From positions 682,001 to 746,000 of the forward strand of contig JAHCHG010000001.1 of the NCBI GenBank assembly GCA_026129865.1: a stretch of 64,000 bases of DNA, given 5' to 3'. Origin of the DNA: Pyrinomonadaceae bacterium (GTDB lineage Bacteria; Acidobacteriota; Blastocatellia; Pyrinomonadales; Pyrinomonadaceae). Numbering within the stretch: position 1 is the stretch's first letter; every line of letters begins with the position of its first letter. Both the position numbers and the translations under genes were made by a program. Below are positions 26,438-36,041 of the stretch, one piece after another. The notes under the pieces are model-generated. The model did no database searches. It worked only from the letters and a program-made list of their open reading frames with translations, and was not told where the DNA came from.

Positions 26438-27577
26438 TTAATTCGCGGCTTTTGAGGCGATACCTTCGATCATGCTGTCAAGCGCCGTATATTCGAGGTT
26501 TTGCGACTCGGCAACTGCTTCATACGTCAGTTTTCCGGCATATGTATTAACACCTTCCGCCAAGCCTCGATCTTCACGGATCGCTTTTTCAAATCCTTTA
26601 TTCGCCAGCGCCAATGCATAGGGCAATGTCGCATTCGTCAAGGCAAATGTTGAGGTTCTCGGAACCGCGCCCGGCATGTTTGCTACACAATAATGCAGTA
26701 CGCCTTCTTCGTAATATGTCGGATTCGAATGCGTAGTCGCATGGGTCGTTTCAAAACATCCGCCTTGATCGACGGCAACATCGACGAGAACCGCACCGTT
26801 CGGAATTAGTTTAAGCATGTCGCGCGTTACAAGTTTTGGAGCCGCAGCACCAACGACCAGAACCGCACCGATCACAAGATCTGCGCGAGAAATTGCTTCT
26901 TCGATCGCGTATCTCGAGGACGCAAGAGTTTGGACCTTTGAAAGGAAAATATCGTCGAGTTCGCGGAGACGATCGAGATTTCGATCGATTATCGTAACGT
27001 GAGCGCCGAGCCCGACAGCCATTTTCGCAGCTTCCGTTCCGACTATTCCGCCGCCGATGATAACAACATTTGCCGCCGGAACGCCGGGCACGCCGCCGAG
27101 GAGGATTCCCCGTCCGCCGTTCATTTTTTCAAGATAAGTTGCGCCAACCTGGACCGACATTCTGCCGGCAACTTCCGACATCGGCGTCAAAAGCGGCAAA
27201 CGACCCTGTTTGTCGGTGATAGTTTCGTAGGCAACACCGGTCACCTTTCGTTCCATCATCTGTTTCGTAAGTTCAAATTCCGGCGCAAGGTGAAGATAAG
27301 TAAAAAGCAGCTGATTTTCGCGCATCCGCGGATATTCCGGCGCGATCGGTTCCTTTACCTTCACGATCATGTCGCCCGTCTGCCAGACTTCGTCAGCCGT
27401 TTCGAGCATTTTCGCGCCTGCATTTACATATTGCTCATCTGCAAAACCCGAACCTTCGCCCGCGCTCTTTTGCACATAAAGTTCGTGCCCGGCATCTTTA
27501 AGCGCCTGCACTCCCGCCGGCGTCAATCCGACGCGATATTCGTTATCCTTAATTTCCTTCGGTAATCCGATTTTCAT
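26438..27577 (-). CDS. ald: Alanine dehydrogenase
   Basis: A 379-residue NAD-dependent alanine dehydrogenase. Landmarks are [41 protein letters not shown], the dinucleotide loop [17 protein letters not shown], and [14 protein letters not shown]. It interconverts L-alanine and pyruvate with ammonia release or uptake. Length and motifs are typical. ATG 27577 has GGAG nine bases upstream; the frame could extend five codons further. It is divergently placed with respect to the MarR-pirin pair. Confidence 0.95.
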   Translation of the reverse strand: MKIGLPKEIKDNEYRVGLTPAGVQALKDAGHELYVQKSAGEGSGFADEQYVNAGAKMLETADEVWQTGDMIVKVKEPIAPEYPRMRENQLLFTYLHLAPEFELTKQMMERKVTGVAYETITDKQGRLPLLTPMSEVAGRMSVQVGATYLEKMNGGRGILLGGVPGVPAANVVIIGGGIVGTEAAKMAVGLGAHVTIIDRNLDRLRELDDIFLSKVQTLASSRYAIEEAISRADLVIGAVLVVGAAAPKLVTRDMLKLIPNGAVLVDVAVDQGGCFETTHATTHSNPTYYEEGVLHYCVANMPGAVPRTSTFALTNATLPYALALANKGFEKAIREDRGLAEGVNTYAGKLTYEAVAESQNLEYTALDSMIEGIASKAAN

Positions 27578-27794
27578 TTGATGAATCTCCAAATATTCTT
27601 TTAATAAATTGTATTTTTGCGTGATCTTACGCCTTTAGAAAAAGTCCTCCAAACGGCGAACTCTAAATTTAACCTAAATCGGCTGAAACTTAAAACCGCC
27701 AAACTTGGGAATCGGGCTATAAGCTGACGATCCCTTCGGGCAAGAACTAAACTTAAACAGAGTTAAGTCCAAGTCAACGGCAACGAAAAACAGC

Positions 27795-27832
27795 TTGACA
27801 TTCCTTGTTATAACAAGTATTGTTACAACAAT
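27795..27832 (+). promoter_or_regulatory. MarR promoter with two overlapping operator palindromes
   Basis: TTGACA at 27795-27800 and TATTGT at 27818-27823 are exactly 17 bases apart. The spacer holds the perfect 14-bp palindrome CTTGTTATAACAAG (27804-27817). A second one, ATTGTTACAACAAT with perfect 6-bp arms (27819-27832), covers the -10 and the start codon. Both share TTGTTAYAACAA. The gene downstream encodes a MarR regulator, so autorepression is likely. Confidence 0.8.
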
Positions 27833-28292
27833 GACCGACTTACTGCGACAAGAGATCAAACAGACAAAGCCGTTTGAGAGCGCCGCGCACGAAGCATTTT
27901 TGAACATTCAGCGGACAAGCGATCATTTGACCCGTCGATTGGTTGAAATGATGAAGCCTTATTCGATAACGCCAGCGCAATACAATGTTTTGCGAATTTT
28001 GCGCGGCGCGGGTGAAAAGGGTTTGATAAATAAGGAGATCGGTGAGCGAATGCTCACCTTTGTTCCGGACGTAACGCGGATGCTCGATCGATTGGAGTCG
28101 CGCGGTTTCGTTTGCCGCGAACGCGGCGCAGAGGACAGGCGGCTTGTGACGGCATTTGTTACAGATGCAGGTAAAGCGCTTTTAAGCGAACTTGATGAAG
28201 ATCTGAGATTGTTTCATCAACAGCTGTTCGTCGAATGCGGCGACAGCGAGATCGAACAATTGATAAATATTCTCGAAAAACTTCGCAGTTAA
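27831..28292 (+). CDS. MarR-family transcriptional regulator
   Basis: A 153-residue winged-helix protein. The helix-turn-helix and wing are LINKEIGERMLTFVPDVTRMLDRLESRGFVCRER with the wing signature EDRRLVTAFVTDAG. ATG 27831 is chosen because the promoter lies directly upstream; the longer frame begins inside the promoter. With -10 ending at 27823, transcription would start within a base or two of the ATG, so the mRNA is probably leaderless. It probably represses itself and the pirin gene 24 bases downstream; the ligand is unknown. Confidence 0.9.
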   Translation: MTDLLRQEIKQTKPFESAAHEAFLNIQRTSDHLTRRLVEMMKPYSITPAQYNVLRILRGAGEKGLINKEIGERMLTFVPDVTRMLDRLESRGFVCRERGAEDRRLVTAFVTDAGKALLSELDEDLRLFHQQLFVECGDSEIEQLINILEKLRS

Positions 28293-28316
28293 AACGGTCG
28301 AACGAGGAGTAAAAAA

Positions 28317-29213
28317 ATGACAAAGACGCAAACAAAAGTAAATGTAAAAACTGTCGAAAGGGTTATACTGCCGCCGCCGGTTCATATGGTCGGCGACGGA
28401 TTTCGTGTTCATGGATTTTTCCCTTCCAGTGTTCTCAGCGCTCGCCGGATGAGTCCGTTTTACCTGCTCGATTACAATTCGAAATTTGTATTTCCGCCGA
28501 GCAGGAATCTGCTTGGTGTCGGACCGCATCCGCATCGCGGATTCGAAACGGTAACGATCGCCTATCACGGAAAGATCGCGCATCACGACAGCCGCGGAAA
28601 CGCCGGCGTTATCGGCGAAGGCGATGTCCAATGGATGACAGCCGGTTCGGGCATTCTTCACAAGGAATATCACGAAGAAGAATTCAACCGCAAAGGCGGT
28701 CTTTTTCAGATGGTGCAGCTCTGGGTCAACCTCCCGGCAAAAGACAAGATGACCGAACCGCGTTACCAGGCGCTGACAAATTCCGAAATGGGGCGAGTTG
28801 AATTGCCGGACGGCGACGGATCGGTCGAGATAATCGCCGGCGATTTTCGCGGCGTCAAATGTCCCGCGAAAACATTTTCGCCGATTAATCTTTTTAACTT
28901 ACGCTTGAAAAAAGGTAAGACCGTAGAGATAGATCTGCCGGAAAATTTTACGACGGCGATGGTTAATATCGAAGGCAGCTCGTTGATAAACGGAACGGAA
29001 AAAGTTCCGGAAGACAATTTCGTCCTATTTAATAACGACGGCAGGCGTTTCATACTCGAAGCATTGGACGATCTAACTTCACTAGTGTTGAGCGGCGAAC
29101 CGCTCGACGAACCGGTTTCGGCTTACGGTCCGTTCGTAATGAACACACCTGACGAGATTCGTCAGGCGATAGAGGATTTCCAGAACGGAAAGTTTGGCGA
29201 GCTGGAAGGTTAG
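28317..29213 (+). CDS. Pirin-family bicupin protein
   Basis: A 298-residue pirin. The N-terminal cupin has the metal-binding set in GPHPHRGFETVT and a second histidine/glutamate group in GILHKEYHEEE; the C-terminal cupin is degenerate, as usual. Bacterial pirins include quercetin 2,3-dioxygenases and stress or redox sensors, so exact activity is open. GAGGAG precedes the ATG by seven bases. It is co-transcribed with the MarR regulator, which suggests induction by a small aromatic or oxidant. Confidence 0.92.
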   Translation: MTKTQTKVNVKTVERVILPPPVHMVGDGFRVHGFFPSSVLSARRMSPFYLLDYNSKFVFPPSRNLLGVGPHPHRGFETVTIAYHGKIAHHDSRGNAGVIGEGDVQWMTAGSGILHKEYHEEEFNRKGGLFQMVQLWVNLPAKDKMTEPRYQALTNSEMGRVELPDGDGSVEIIAGDFRGVKCPAKTFSPINLFNLRLKKGKTVEIDLPENFTTAMVNIEGSSLINGTEKVPEDNFVLFNNDGRRFILEALDDLTSLVLSGEPLDEPVSAYGPFVMNTPDEIRQAIEDFQNGKFGELEG

Positions 29214-29229
29214 AAATTTCCCGAAAAAC

Positions 29230-29261
29230 GGCGAATGAACACCGCGTTCGATCGCCTTTTT
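29230..29261 (+). terminator. Terminator after the pirin gene
   Basis: GGCGA (29230-29234) pairs with TCGCC (29252-29256); past one mismatch TGAAC pairs with GTTCG. Five T follow. It closes the MarR-pirin unit. Confidence 0.8.
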
Positions 29262-29409
29262 GCGGCAAAAGACGTCGGCAATCTCCGACGGAGAATTTCC
29301 TTTTCGTTAGCTTCGAACAAACGCAAATAGCAAAATGCGATTCAAAAGCCTAAAATGGTCGAAAGTCTTCAAAAGCATTTCGCAGAAAAAAGGGGAGCGT
29401 TCTAATTTT

Positions 29410-30714
29410 ATGAAAAGATTCTATTTCGCATCGATGTTTTCGTTTCTGATGATCTTAACCGGAACAGCGTGTGCGCAAAATGCACCGCCGGACAAAGCTG
29501 CAAAGTCGGCGTCGGACAAAACCGGCTGCCAGCCGCTGGAAACTCGCAAACCCAATGCCGGCGAACAAAAACGGACATTCCCCGAGCAAACACGAGCATG
29601 CGGCGTTCAAACAAAAGCCGGTTACGACGTTTCGGTCGTTGCAAAGGGTCTGAATAAACCCTGGGCGGTTGAGCCTTTGCCGAACGGCGATTTTCTGATC
29701 ACGGAAAAGGGCGGTCAGATACGCATCGTTTCAAAAGACGGAAAGATCGGCGAACCGCTTAAAGGGGTGCTCGCCGTTGGCGAAGACGGCGTGACGGAAG
29801 AAAGCAAACAGGGCGGATTGCCGCCGGTAACCGCGCGCGGTCAAGGCGGGTTGCTTGACGTAGCGCTGAGTCCGGACTTCACGAGTGATCGGACGATCTT
29901 TTGGAGTTTTTCGGAAGTACGCGAAGATGGCAGCGGCACAAGTGTCGCGCGTGGGCGTTTGAGCAAAGATCGGACGGCGATCGAAGACGTAAAGGTGATC
30001 TTTCGAGCGGTTCCGGGTTACAAAAACGGCTTGCATTTCGGTTCGAGGATCGCCTTTGGACCTGACAAGAAACTATATGTGACGACCGGCGACAGGTTTG
30101 ATCGACCGAACCGCGAAAAGGTTCAGCAGCTTGATAATCATTATGGAAAAGTGATGCGGATCAATCCCGACGGGACGATTCCGGAAGACAATCCTTTTGC
30201 GAAAAAGGAAGGCGCGAAAGGTGAGATCTGGTCGCTCGGTCATCGAAATCTACAATCTGCAGCGTTTGATCGGAACGGGCAGCTTTGGACTGTCGAGCAC
30301 GGACCGCGCGGCGGCGACGAACTTAATTTGATTACGAAAGGTGAAAATTACGGTTGGTCGCTTGTTTCATTCGGTCAGGAATATTCCGGCGAACCGATTC
30401 CGAATTCTAAAACACAGCGCGACGGATTTGTCGATCCGGTCTATTACTGGGATCCCGTGATCGCGCCTTCGGGCATGGAAGTTTATACCGGCACGGCTTT
30501 TCCCGAATGGCAGGGAAATATCTTTATCGGCGGACTCGTCTCGCAAAAGCTTGTTAGACTAGTTTTGAAAGACAACAAAGTGGTCGGCGAGGAACATTTA
30601 TTAACAGACCGCGGTCAGCGCATCCGCGACGTAAGACAAGGTCCGGACGGTTATCTTTACGTAATTACGGACGACAGCAATGGTGAACTTATAAAAATAT
30701 CGCCGAAAAAATAA
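29410..30714 (+). CDS. Exported PQQ-type aldose/glucose-sorbosone dehydrogenase
   Basis: A 434-residue soluble aldose dehydrogenase-like propeller. Signature segments are LNKPWAVEPLPNGDFLITEK, GGLLDVALSPDF, NGLHFGSRIAFGPDKKLYVTTGDR with the catalytic histidine, LGHRNLQSAAFD, VEHGPRGGDELNLI and NYGWSLVSFG. PQQ and calcium are the usual cofactors. The N-terminus is a signal peptide ending ACA-Q; the cysteine there lacks an ideal lipobox. The 25-codon extension upstream of ATG 29410 is disregarded because GGGGAG precedes this ATG, with a spacing of about 12. It presumably oxidises sugars in the periplasm. Confidence 0.9.
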   Translation: MKRFYFASMFSFLMILTGTACAQNAPPDKAAKSASDKTGCQPLETRKPNAGEQKRTFPEQTRACGVQTKAGYDVSVVAKGLNKPWAVEPLPNGDFLITEKGGQIRIVSKDGKIGEPLKGVLAVGEDGVTEESKQGGLPPVTARGQGGLLDVALSPDFTSDRTIFWSFSEVREDGSGTSVARGRLSKDRTAIEDVKVIFRAVPGYKNGLHFGSRIAFGPDKKLYVTTGDRFDRPNREKVQQLDNHYGKVMRINPDGTIPEDNPFAKKEGAKGEIWSLGHRNLQSAAFDRNGQLWTVEHGPRGGDELNLITKGENYGWSLVSFGQEYSGEPIPNSKTQRDGFVDPVYYWDPVIAPSGMEVYTGTAFPEWQGNIFIGGLVSQKLVRLVLKDNKVVGEEHLLTDRGQRIRDVRQGPDGYLYVITDDSNGELIKISPKK

Positions 30715-30720
30715 AAAGAG

Positions 30721-30747
30721 CGGCTGACAGATTTTCTCTGTCAGCCG
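30721..30747. terminator. Perfect 11-bp hairpin after the sugar dehydrogenase gene
   Basis: CGGCTGACAGA (30721-30731) and TCTGTCAGCCG (30737-30747) form a perfect stem with a TTTTC loop. The T run lies on the minus-strand side (the plus strand has AAAAAATAAAAAGAG before it), so it is a good minus-strand terminator, possibly a relic of the decayed gene to the right, and a weaker plus-strand one. Confidence 0.65.
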
Positions 30748-30849
30748 ATCTTCAATTTACCAACTCTGAAGTTATTGGATCATCACTGCAATCCGAAACT
30801 AAAACCGCGTCGTGGTGCCACCCGACCTGAGCGAGGTTGAGTTACTTTT

Positions 30850-31450
30850 CGTCGTGCGAAACGGCAAGAACAAGTTTTTCCGAGATTCCTTCGGAGCCAA
30901 TATCGGCGATCTTTTCCGCGTGTCCGCTTTAGAGCGATTGCGACCATAGCGAAGACGATTGAAAACTAGCGTCGGTCAAAATGTAAAACGGGCTTTCCCG
31001 TTCCCAGCCCAAATGAGTTCCGGCATTTTACTTCCCGATTTCCAAAGAAGTAACGACATTAAACGTACTTCCCCCCCGTATTTCGGCAAAGGCAACGCGC
31101 ATCGCATCCTACGATAACGCGAAGCGATATTTCGAATTGCCGATGACCACTTCAACTGAGTAGTAAGAAGATAACTGCCTTTCGTTTTGGTTAACTTCAC
31201 CTGATTGCTGCCATCGGCATTCGTTCGCCAAACATGGGTGGCGACTGTTCGGTTTGAAGCGAAAAAACGGTGTTTCCGTATTCGGAGGCGACCCGGCGGA
31301 CATCGTCCGCCGTATATTTAGTCTACTTCCTCCGCCCGCTGCCGTCATGATTGATGACCCAAATTTTAGGATATCCGAAAAGCTGCGAAGTCGAATATAT
31401 TTTGTCGTCCCCGCGATGTAGTAACTGCCGAGCTTTATAGTTTAAGGCAA
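30850..31450 (-). pseudogene. Decayed TolB/WD40-like (PD40 repeat) gene
   Basis: No intact frame exists between the sugar dehydrogenase and the helicase (about 850 bases), but the minus strand carries propeller-repeat remnants in different frames. One reads GYPKIWVINHDGSG and meets a TAG four codons later; the next, in another frame, reads HVWRTNADGSNQVKLTKTKG. Both are textbook TolB-like blade motifs (xIWVMNADGSNxxxLT). The limits are approximate. Frameshifts plus an in-frame stop argue for a true pseudogene, not sequencing error alone. The rest of the gap shows nothing else. Confidence 0.6.
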
Positions 31451-31559
31451 AGTTGTATTTTCATTATTTCAAAGAGAATTAAAAGGTTTTGGAAAAGCGA
31501 CGAACTATCCCGATCCGTGCCTCATCGTTTTGTGTTCTTTACCGCACCTCCGTTTTACT

Positions 31560-34085
31560 CTAATTTGCGCCTTTTTTCGCATTCTCCGATCTCGTCAATA
31601 ACTGCAAATTGCTAATTTCCGTCAGACCGCCATTTTTCATCGGCGTTATATGGTCTATCTGAAAATTATATTTGCTTTTGCTGCGGTAATCTCTTTCCGC
31701 GCTGCAATAGAAGCCGTCTTTTTCCTTGAACTTTGCAAAGACTTCGTCGCGGAGCTTTTTGTGATATTCCGGAAATTGTTCGCGAAGTTCGAACATCGAG
31801 AGTTTTTTCAACTCGCGCAGCTCGTAATCATCGATCGGGATCTTATGTTCACAGACAAAGATCTCCGGATTGTTAAGTTTTCGGATTGCCAGATCAATTT
31901 CATTAAGAAAATAGCGCTTATCGTATCCGAAAAATGCACGCCATTCCTTTTCACCATCGTTCCATTTTTTATCGATGTATTCGTTTTTCTCGCTGTTTCG
32001 AAAATCTTTTTCCGCAATTTCCATCGCTATTGCCGACAAATCGAACTTTTCGCGGTCTTTTAATTCGATGAACGGAGGTACGGTTTCGGTGTTCGCGTAA
32101 AACTGTAGAACGTTTTTTATGTCATCCAGATAATACGCAGGGTATTTCAAACATCCGCGAAAAAATTCGGTTTCGGCTATATTGCCCAAATCTTCCAGTT
32201 CGTCCGGGGTCAAAAAATCTTTATCGTTGAGTTTGTGGGAAGCGAAAAAGTGCGGCAGCGAATCGATAAAGTCTTGGTAAGATTGACGTATGTTGTCGTA
32301 AATTAATACTTCGCAATTCTTTACATCCGGCTCTGACAATGCAAACTGATAAATTCCGAGCGGAACTCGTTCTATAAAATCTAAACTTTCCAATTGTTTT
32401 TGCGTTTCGATATCGAGTGTGTTGTTGGCAAGCGCTGCAAACTCTTCGATCTTTTTGATCGAAATAAGACGAACGAATCGTTCTCGGGTATTTTCATCCT
32501 GATCGTCGAAATCGACATTTTCCTCGATAAAAAGCTGTTCGGGATTTACCCAGGAAATGTTATTTTGCCCGTTGTCGATAAAGCTTACTATATAGGTTTT
32601 CGCCGTTCCGCCTGCTTTAACCCCGCGAAGCCCGCGCCCGATCATCTGGGTCATTAAAATTGTAGAAACGGTGGGACGCGCTAGAAAGACACTTTGAACG
32701 CCCGGCAGATCCGTACCTTCGGTCAAAATGTTGACGTTTATTAAAACTTCAATTTCTCCTCGCTTAAAACGGTCGATCTTCTCAGGATTTTCCCGATCGG
32801 AACGCGAAACGCCGAGAAATTCGTCTTTTACGGCTGAAATCACATAGTCCGATTTCACGCCTTTGTCGCGAAAAAGTCTGTTGAGCGCAATAGCGTTATC
32901 CTGATTGAGAGCAAAAACGAGAGTCTGACCATATTTTTCTTTATTTTTGACATAGCGATTGACGATTGCCAGATTTCGCTCGCGATTTTCGGAAATTGTT
33001 TTTATGGTATCACGCCCTAGCGAATCGAGATCCAAATGACTTGTTCTGAGTTTTTCAAGCTGTTGGTCACCAATTTCCCTGGCAAAATCGAATTTTGTTT
33101 CGACGTCTTCGAAAATTGGTTCCGACAAAATACCAAGCCTGATTAGCGCACGCAGATCGATTTTATAAACGATGTCGTCCGGAAATACCTTCTTAAGCAA
33201 ACCTTGTTCGTCTTCCGCCGTTCGAAACGGCGTCGCAGTCAGCCCGAGAATGTTTACGTTTTTACATTTTCCGCGCAAGTTTTCAATCAGTCGGCGATAT
33301 GTTTTCGCAGTTGCATGATGCGCTTCGTCGATTACGAGAAAAACTTCATTCAGATCGTTTAACCAATTTTTGCCGAGATGTTCGAGATTGGAGTTTATGC
33401 TGTCTTTCGACGCAAAAATAATATCGTCTTCCTTTTTAATATTGACGGCGCGGTCGTGAATGCCGGAAACGGGGCGGTAATTTATCGATTCCTTATGCTT
33501 AAAGACATCAGCAAAGGCGAGTTTTTCACGAAACGCAAGTTTTGCCTGATTGAGCAATTCGTGGCGATGGGCGATCCAAAGGATTTTTTTATTTCTGTCG
33601 AGATAGTTCTTCGCCAGCCAATACGCCGCGGTCAAAGTTTTTCCGCCCCCGGTCGGTAAAACCAGCATCCCCGAAAAAGACTTCTTCGCGATCGTATCTT
33701 CTAGATTCCGGATCGCTTCGCGCTGATGGTTATAGAGATTTATTCTGCTCGAGGCAGGCGAAATTTTTATGGTTCCCGCATGTTTGTTTAAAGCCTTCGA
33801 CATATTGTTATTTGGCGATTCGCCGACATCGAAGCGAAAGGTTACCGTTTCGCCGCGACCGAAATCGTTTGCAGATTTCCGTTCTTCTTTGCCGCACCAA
33901 AGTCTAATTTTGTGTTTGTTAAGGTGATCGTCTAAATGATCGATAAGATCGGCGTTGCGGCGTTTTTCCATGCCAAACCAACTGAGAAATGTATCGTATT
34001 TTCGATAGATTAAACCGCCGCGGCTGTTTTCGATCTTACCGACTATTTTTTCCGAGAGAATATTTTCGATTTGATTGGGATGCAT
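31560..34085 (-). CDS. SF2 DEAD/DEAH helicase fused to a C-terminal HNH nuclease
   Basis: An 841-residue protein. Residues 1-110 are an unassigned domain containing RLWCGKEERKSANDFGRG. The helicase core follows: a Q-like NHQREAIRNLE, Walker A LPTGGGKT (143-150), DEAH (253-256), LTATPFR near 282, NILTEGTDLPG and motif VI QMIGRGLRG. A helical region leads to a C-terminal HNH/treble-clef module (about 785-841) with CSAERDYRSKS and DHITPMKNGGLTEISNLQLL. The set resembles restriction-type or phage-defence helicases, but no methyltransferase or partner is adjacent. Long AT-rich stretches and a neighbouring pseudogene suggest an accessory insertion. The helicase and HNH calls are firm; the role in defence is inference. 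Confidence 0.85.
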   Translation of the reverse strand: MHPNQIENILSEKIVGKIENSRGGLIYRKYDTFLSWFGMEKRRNADLIDHLDDHLNKHKIRLWCGKEERKSANDFGRGETVTFRFDVGESPNNNMSKALNKHAGTIKISPASSRINLYNHQREAIRNLEDTIAKKSFSGMLVLPTGGGKTLTAAYWLAKNYLDRNKKILWIAHRHELLNQAKLAFREKLAFADVFKHKESINYRPVSGIHDRAVNIKKEDDIIFASKDSINSNLEHLGKNWLNDLNEVFLVIDEAHHATAKTYRRLIENLRGKCKNVNILGLTATPFRTAEDEQGLLKKVFPDDIVYKIDLRALIRLGILSEPIFEDVETKFDFAREIGDQQLEKLRTSHLDLDSLGRDTIKTISENRERNLAIVNRYVKNKEKYGQTLVFALNQDNAIALNRLFRDKGVKSDYVISAVKDEFLGVSRSDRENPEKIDRFKRGEIEVLINVNILTEGTDLPGVQSVFLARPTVSTILMTQMIGRGLRGVKAGGTAKTYIVSFIDNGQNNISWVNPEQLFIEENVDFDDQDENTRERFVRLISIKKIEEFAALANNTLDIETQKQLESLDFIERVPLGIYQFALSEPDVKNCEVLIYDNIRQSYQDFIDSLPHFFASHKLNDKDFLTPDELEDLGNIAETEFFRGCLKYPAYYLDDIKNVLQFYANTETVPPFIELKDREKFDLSAIAMEIAEKDFRNSEKNEYIDKKWNDGEKEWRAFFGYDKRYFLNEIDLAIRKLNNPEIFVCEHKIPIDDYELRELKKLSMFELREQFPEYHKKLRDEVFAKFKEKDGFYCSAERDYRSKSKYNFQIDHITPMKNGGLTEISNLQLLTRSENAKKGAN

Positions 34086-34121
34086 AATGGCGGGAGCGTC
34101 GTCTGCGCTTTAAACAAAAAA

Positions 34122-34152
34122 CTGCGAATTGGTAAAATTTTCCAATTCGCAG
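34122..34152 (-). terminator. Terminator of the aldehyde dehydrogenase gene
   Basis: CTGCGAATTGG (34122-34132) and CCAATTCGCAG (34142-34152) form a perfect 11-bp stem. On the minus strand it is followed by TTTTTTG, so it ends the aldehyde dehydrogenase transcript and insulates the helicase gene. Confidence 0.85.
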
Positions 34153-34173
34153 CTTGTTAAATTTGAGTTAACC

Positions 34174-35718
34174 TTAAATTTCCACTTCGTCTATCTGCGC
34201 TTTCTGCAGTTTGCCGGAATAATCGATATAGAGCGATTTCCATTCGCTGAAGATGTCCAGAACCTGCGTTCCGGCTTCGCGGTGTCCGTTTCCGGTTCCC
34301 TTTGTGCCGCCGAACGGGAGATGGACTTCAGCGCCGATGGTTGCCGAATTCACGTAGCAGATTCCGGTGTAAAGTTCCTCCATTGCGTAGAACGATTTGT
34401 TGACGTCCTGCGTGTAGATCGCCGACGAAAGTCCGTATTTTACGTCGTTTACGATGTCGATCGCTTCGTCGAGGGTTTCAAACTGAATGACGACGGTTAC
34501 GGGACCGAAGATCTCTTCCTGCGCGATGCGGTGATTGCGTTTCACGTTTGTGAAAACGGTCGGTTCAATGAAGTAACCGTTCTTGAATTCGCCTTTTGTC
34601 AGGCGATTTCCGCCGCAGGCGAGCGTTGCTTTATCTTCCGATTTGCCAATCTCTATGTAGTTCAAGATCTTTTCCATCGCCTGTTCGTTGATGACCGGTC
34701 CGACCTCGGTCTTCGGGTCGAGACCGTCGCCGACCTTTAGTTTTTTCGTTCGTTCGACGAGTTTTTCGCAGAATTTTTTATAAACTTTCTTGTGAACGAC
34801 CAGACGCGACGAAGCCGTACAGCGCTGACCCGAAGTTCCAAACGCGCCCCACAGCGAACCTTCGACGGCATTGTCGATGTCGGCGTCGTCCATAACGATG
34901 ATCGCGTTCTTGCCGCCCATTTCGAGTGAAACGATCTTGTTGTCGCGCGCGCATTGTTCGGCGATTATTCTGCCGGTGTCGGTCGAACCGGTGAACGAGA
35001 TCAATCGCACATCTTTATGTTTTACAAGCGCTTCGCCGGGTTCGGAAAAGCCGTTTACGACATTGATCACTCCTTTTGGAATTCCGGCTTCTTCGCAGGC
35101 TTTTACGAGATTAATTGTCGAAAGCGGAACATCTTCGCCGGATTTGATAACGACGGTGTTGCCGCACACGAGTGCCGGAATTAACTTCCACGAAGGAATC
35201 GCCATTGGAAAATTGAACGGCGTTATCAACCCGCAAATACCGACCGGCTGCCTCACGCACATCGCAAACTTATTCGGCATTTCTGCCGGCGTTGTAAAAC
35301 CGTGAAGACGTCTGCCTTCGCCCGCAGTGTAATATGTGCAGTCGATCGCTTCCTGAACATCGCCGCCGGCTTCCTTCAAAACCTTTCCCATCTCGCGAGT
35401 CATATCGCGAGTAAAATTTTCCTTATTCTTTTCTAAAATTTGCGCCAGCCGAAATAAAATTTCCGCTCGTTTGGGCGCTGGTGTTCTTCGCCATTTTGTC
35501 GCCGCAGCTTTTGCCGCCGCGACCGCATTGTCAACGTCTTCCTGATTCGACCGGGGAAACCGCCCAATTATGTCGTTTGTGTTCGCCGGGTTAATATTGT
35601 CAAACCATTCGCCCGACGAAGATTTCACCCATTCGCCCCCGATATAGTTATGATATTTTTTAACCGAAGTCTTTGTTAAATTCTCTTTTTTATTCGCTGC
35701 TGCTTTTGCTTTTGTCAT
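34174..35718 (-). CDS. NAD(P)-dependent aldehyde dehydrogenase
   Basis: A 514-residue ALDH-superfamily enzyme. Key features are [17 protein letters not shown], the cofactor loop FTGSTDTGR, the general base in LEMGGKN, the catalytic cysteine in SGQRCTASS, and EEIFGPV. The segment [17 protein letters not shown] sits near the C-terminus. Substrate cannot be decided; the Lys/Ala-rich N-terminal 20 residues are an extension. Start ATG 35718 has GGAAG about 15 bases upstream. It is a single-gene unit. Confidence 0.92.
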   Translation of the reverse strand: MTKAKAAANKKENLTKTSVKKYHNYIGGEWVKSSSGEWFDNINPANTNDIIGRFPRSNQEDVDNAVAAAKAAATKWRRTPAPKRAEILFRLAQILEKNKENFTRDMTREMGKVLKEAGGDVQEAIDCTYYTAGEGRRLHGFTTPAEMPNKFAMCVRQPVGICGLITPFNFPMAIPSWKLIPALVCGNTVVIKSGEDVPLSTINLVKACEEAGIPKGVINVVNGFSEPGEALVKHKDVRLISFTGSTDTGRIIAEQCARDNKIVSLEMGGKNAIIVMDDADIDNAVEGSLWGAFGTSGQRCTASSRLVVHKKVYKKFCEKLVERTKKLKVGDGLDPKTEVGPVINEQAMEKILNYIEIGKSEDKATLACGGNRLTKGEFKNGYFIEPTVFTNVKRNHRIAQEEIFGPVTVVIQFETLDEAIDIVNDVKYGLSSAIYTQDVNKSFYAMEELYTGICYVNSATIGAEVHLPFGGTKGTGNGHREAGTQVLDIFSEWKSLYIDYSGKLQKAQIDEVEI

Positions 35719-35839
35719 ATCTTTTAAAGTTATCTTCCTTTCGCAATTGATAGTGAAAATGTTGGTGGAACTATTCTAACGTGAAATCTTTACGCACTCA
35801 ATTGACCGTTTCGGCGACTTGCGCGCCGGAAACCAATTT

Positions 35840-35875
35840 CTGCACGACGCGCCGCCGACTCATCGTGCAGTTTTT
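35840..35875 (+). terminator. Terminator-like hairpin in a gene-free 320-base gap
   Basis: CTGCACGA (35840-35847) and TCGTGCAG (35863-35870) form a perfect 8-bp stem followed by five T on the plus strand. No plus-strand gene lies upstream (the flanking genes diverge), so it may end a small RNA or be part of the leader of the lipoprotein gene at 36042. The rest of the gap (35719-36041) shows no gene. Confidence 0.45.
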
Positions 35876-36041
35876 ACATCCTAACCTCCATTAATAAAAC
35901 ACTTGCCGAAAATTAATTTTTGCCCGATAATGCGCTTCATGCCGCACATCGTAAGTTATTGAGTTGTTTAAGCGCAAAAAGTTTACGGATTACCGGTTGA
36001 ATCTAAAAGATGGTTTCGAAACATTTTTGAAGGAGAAAACG

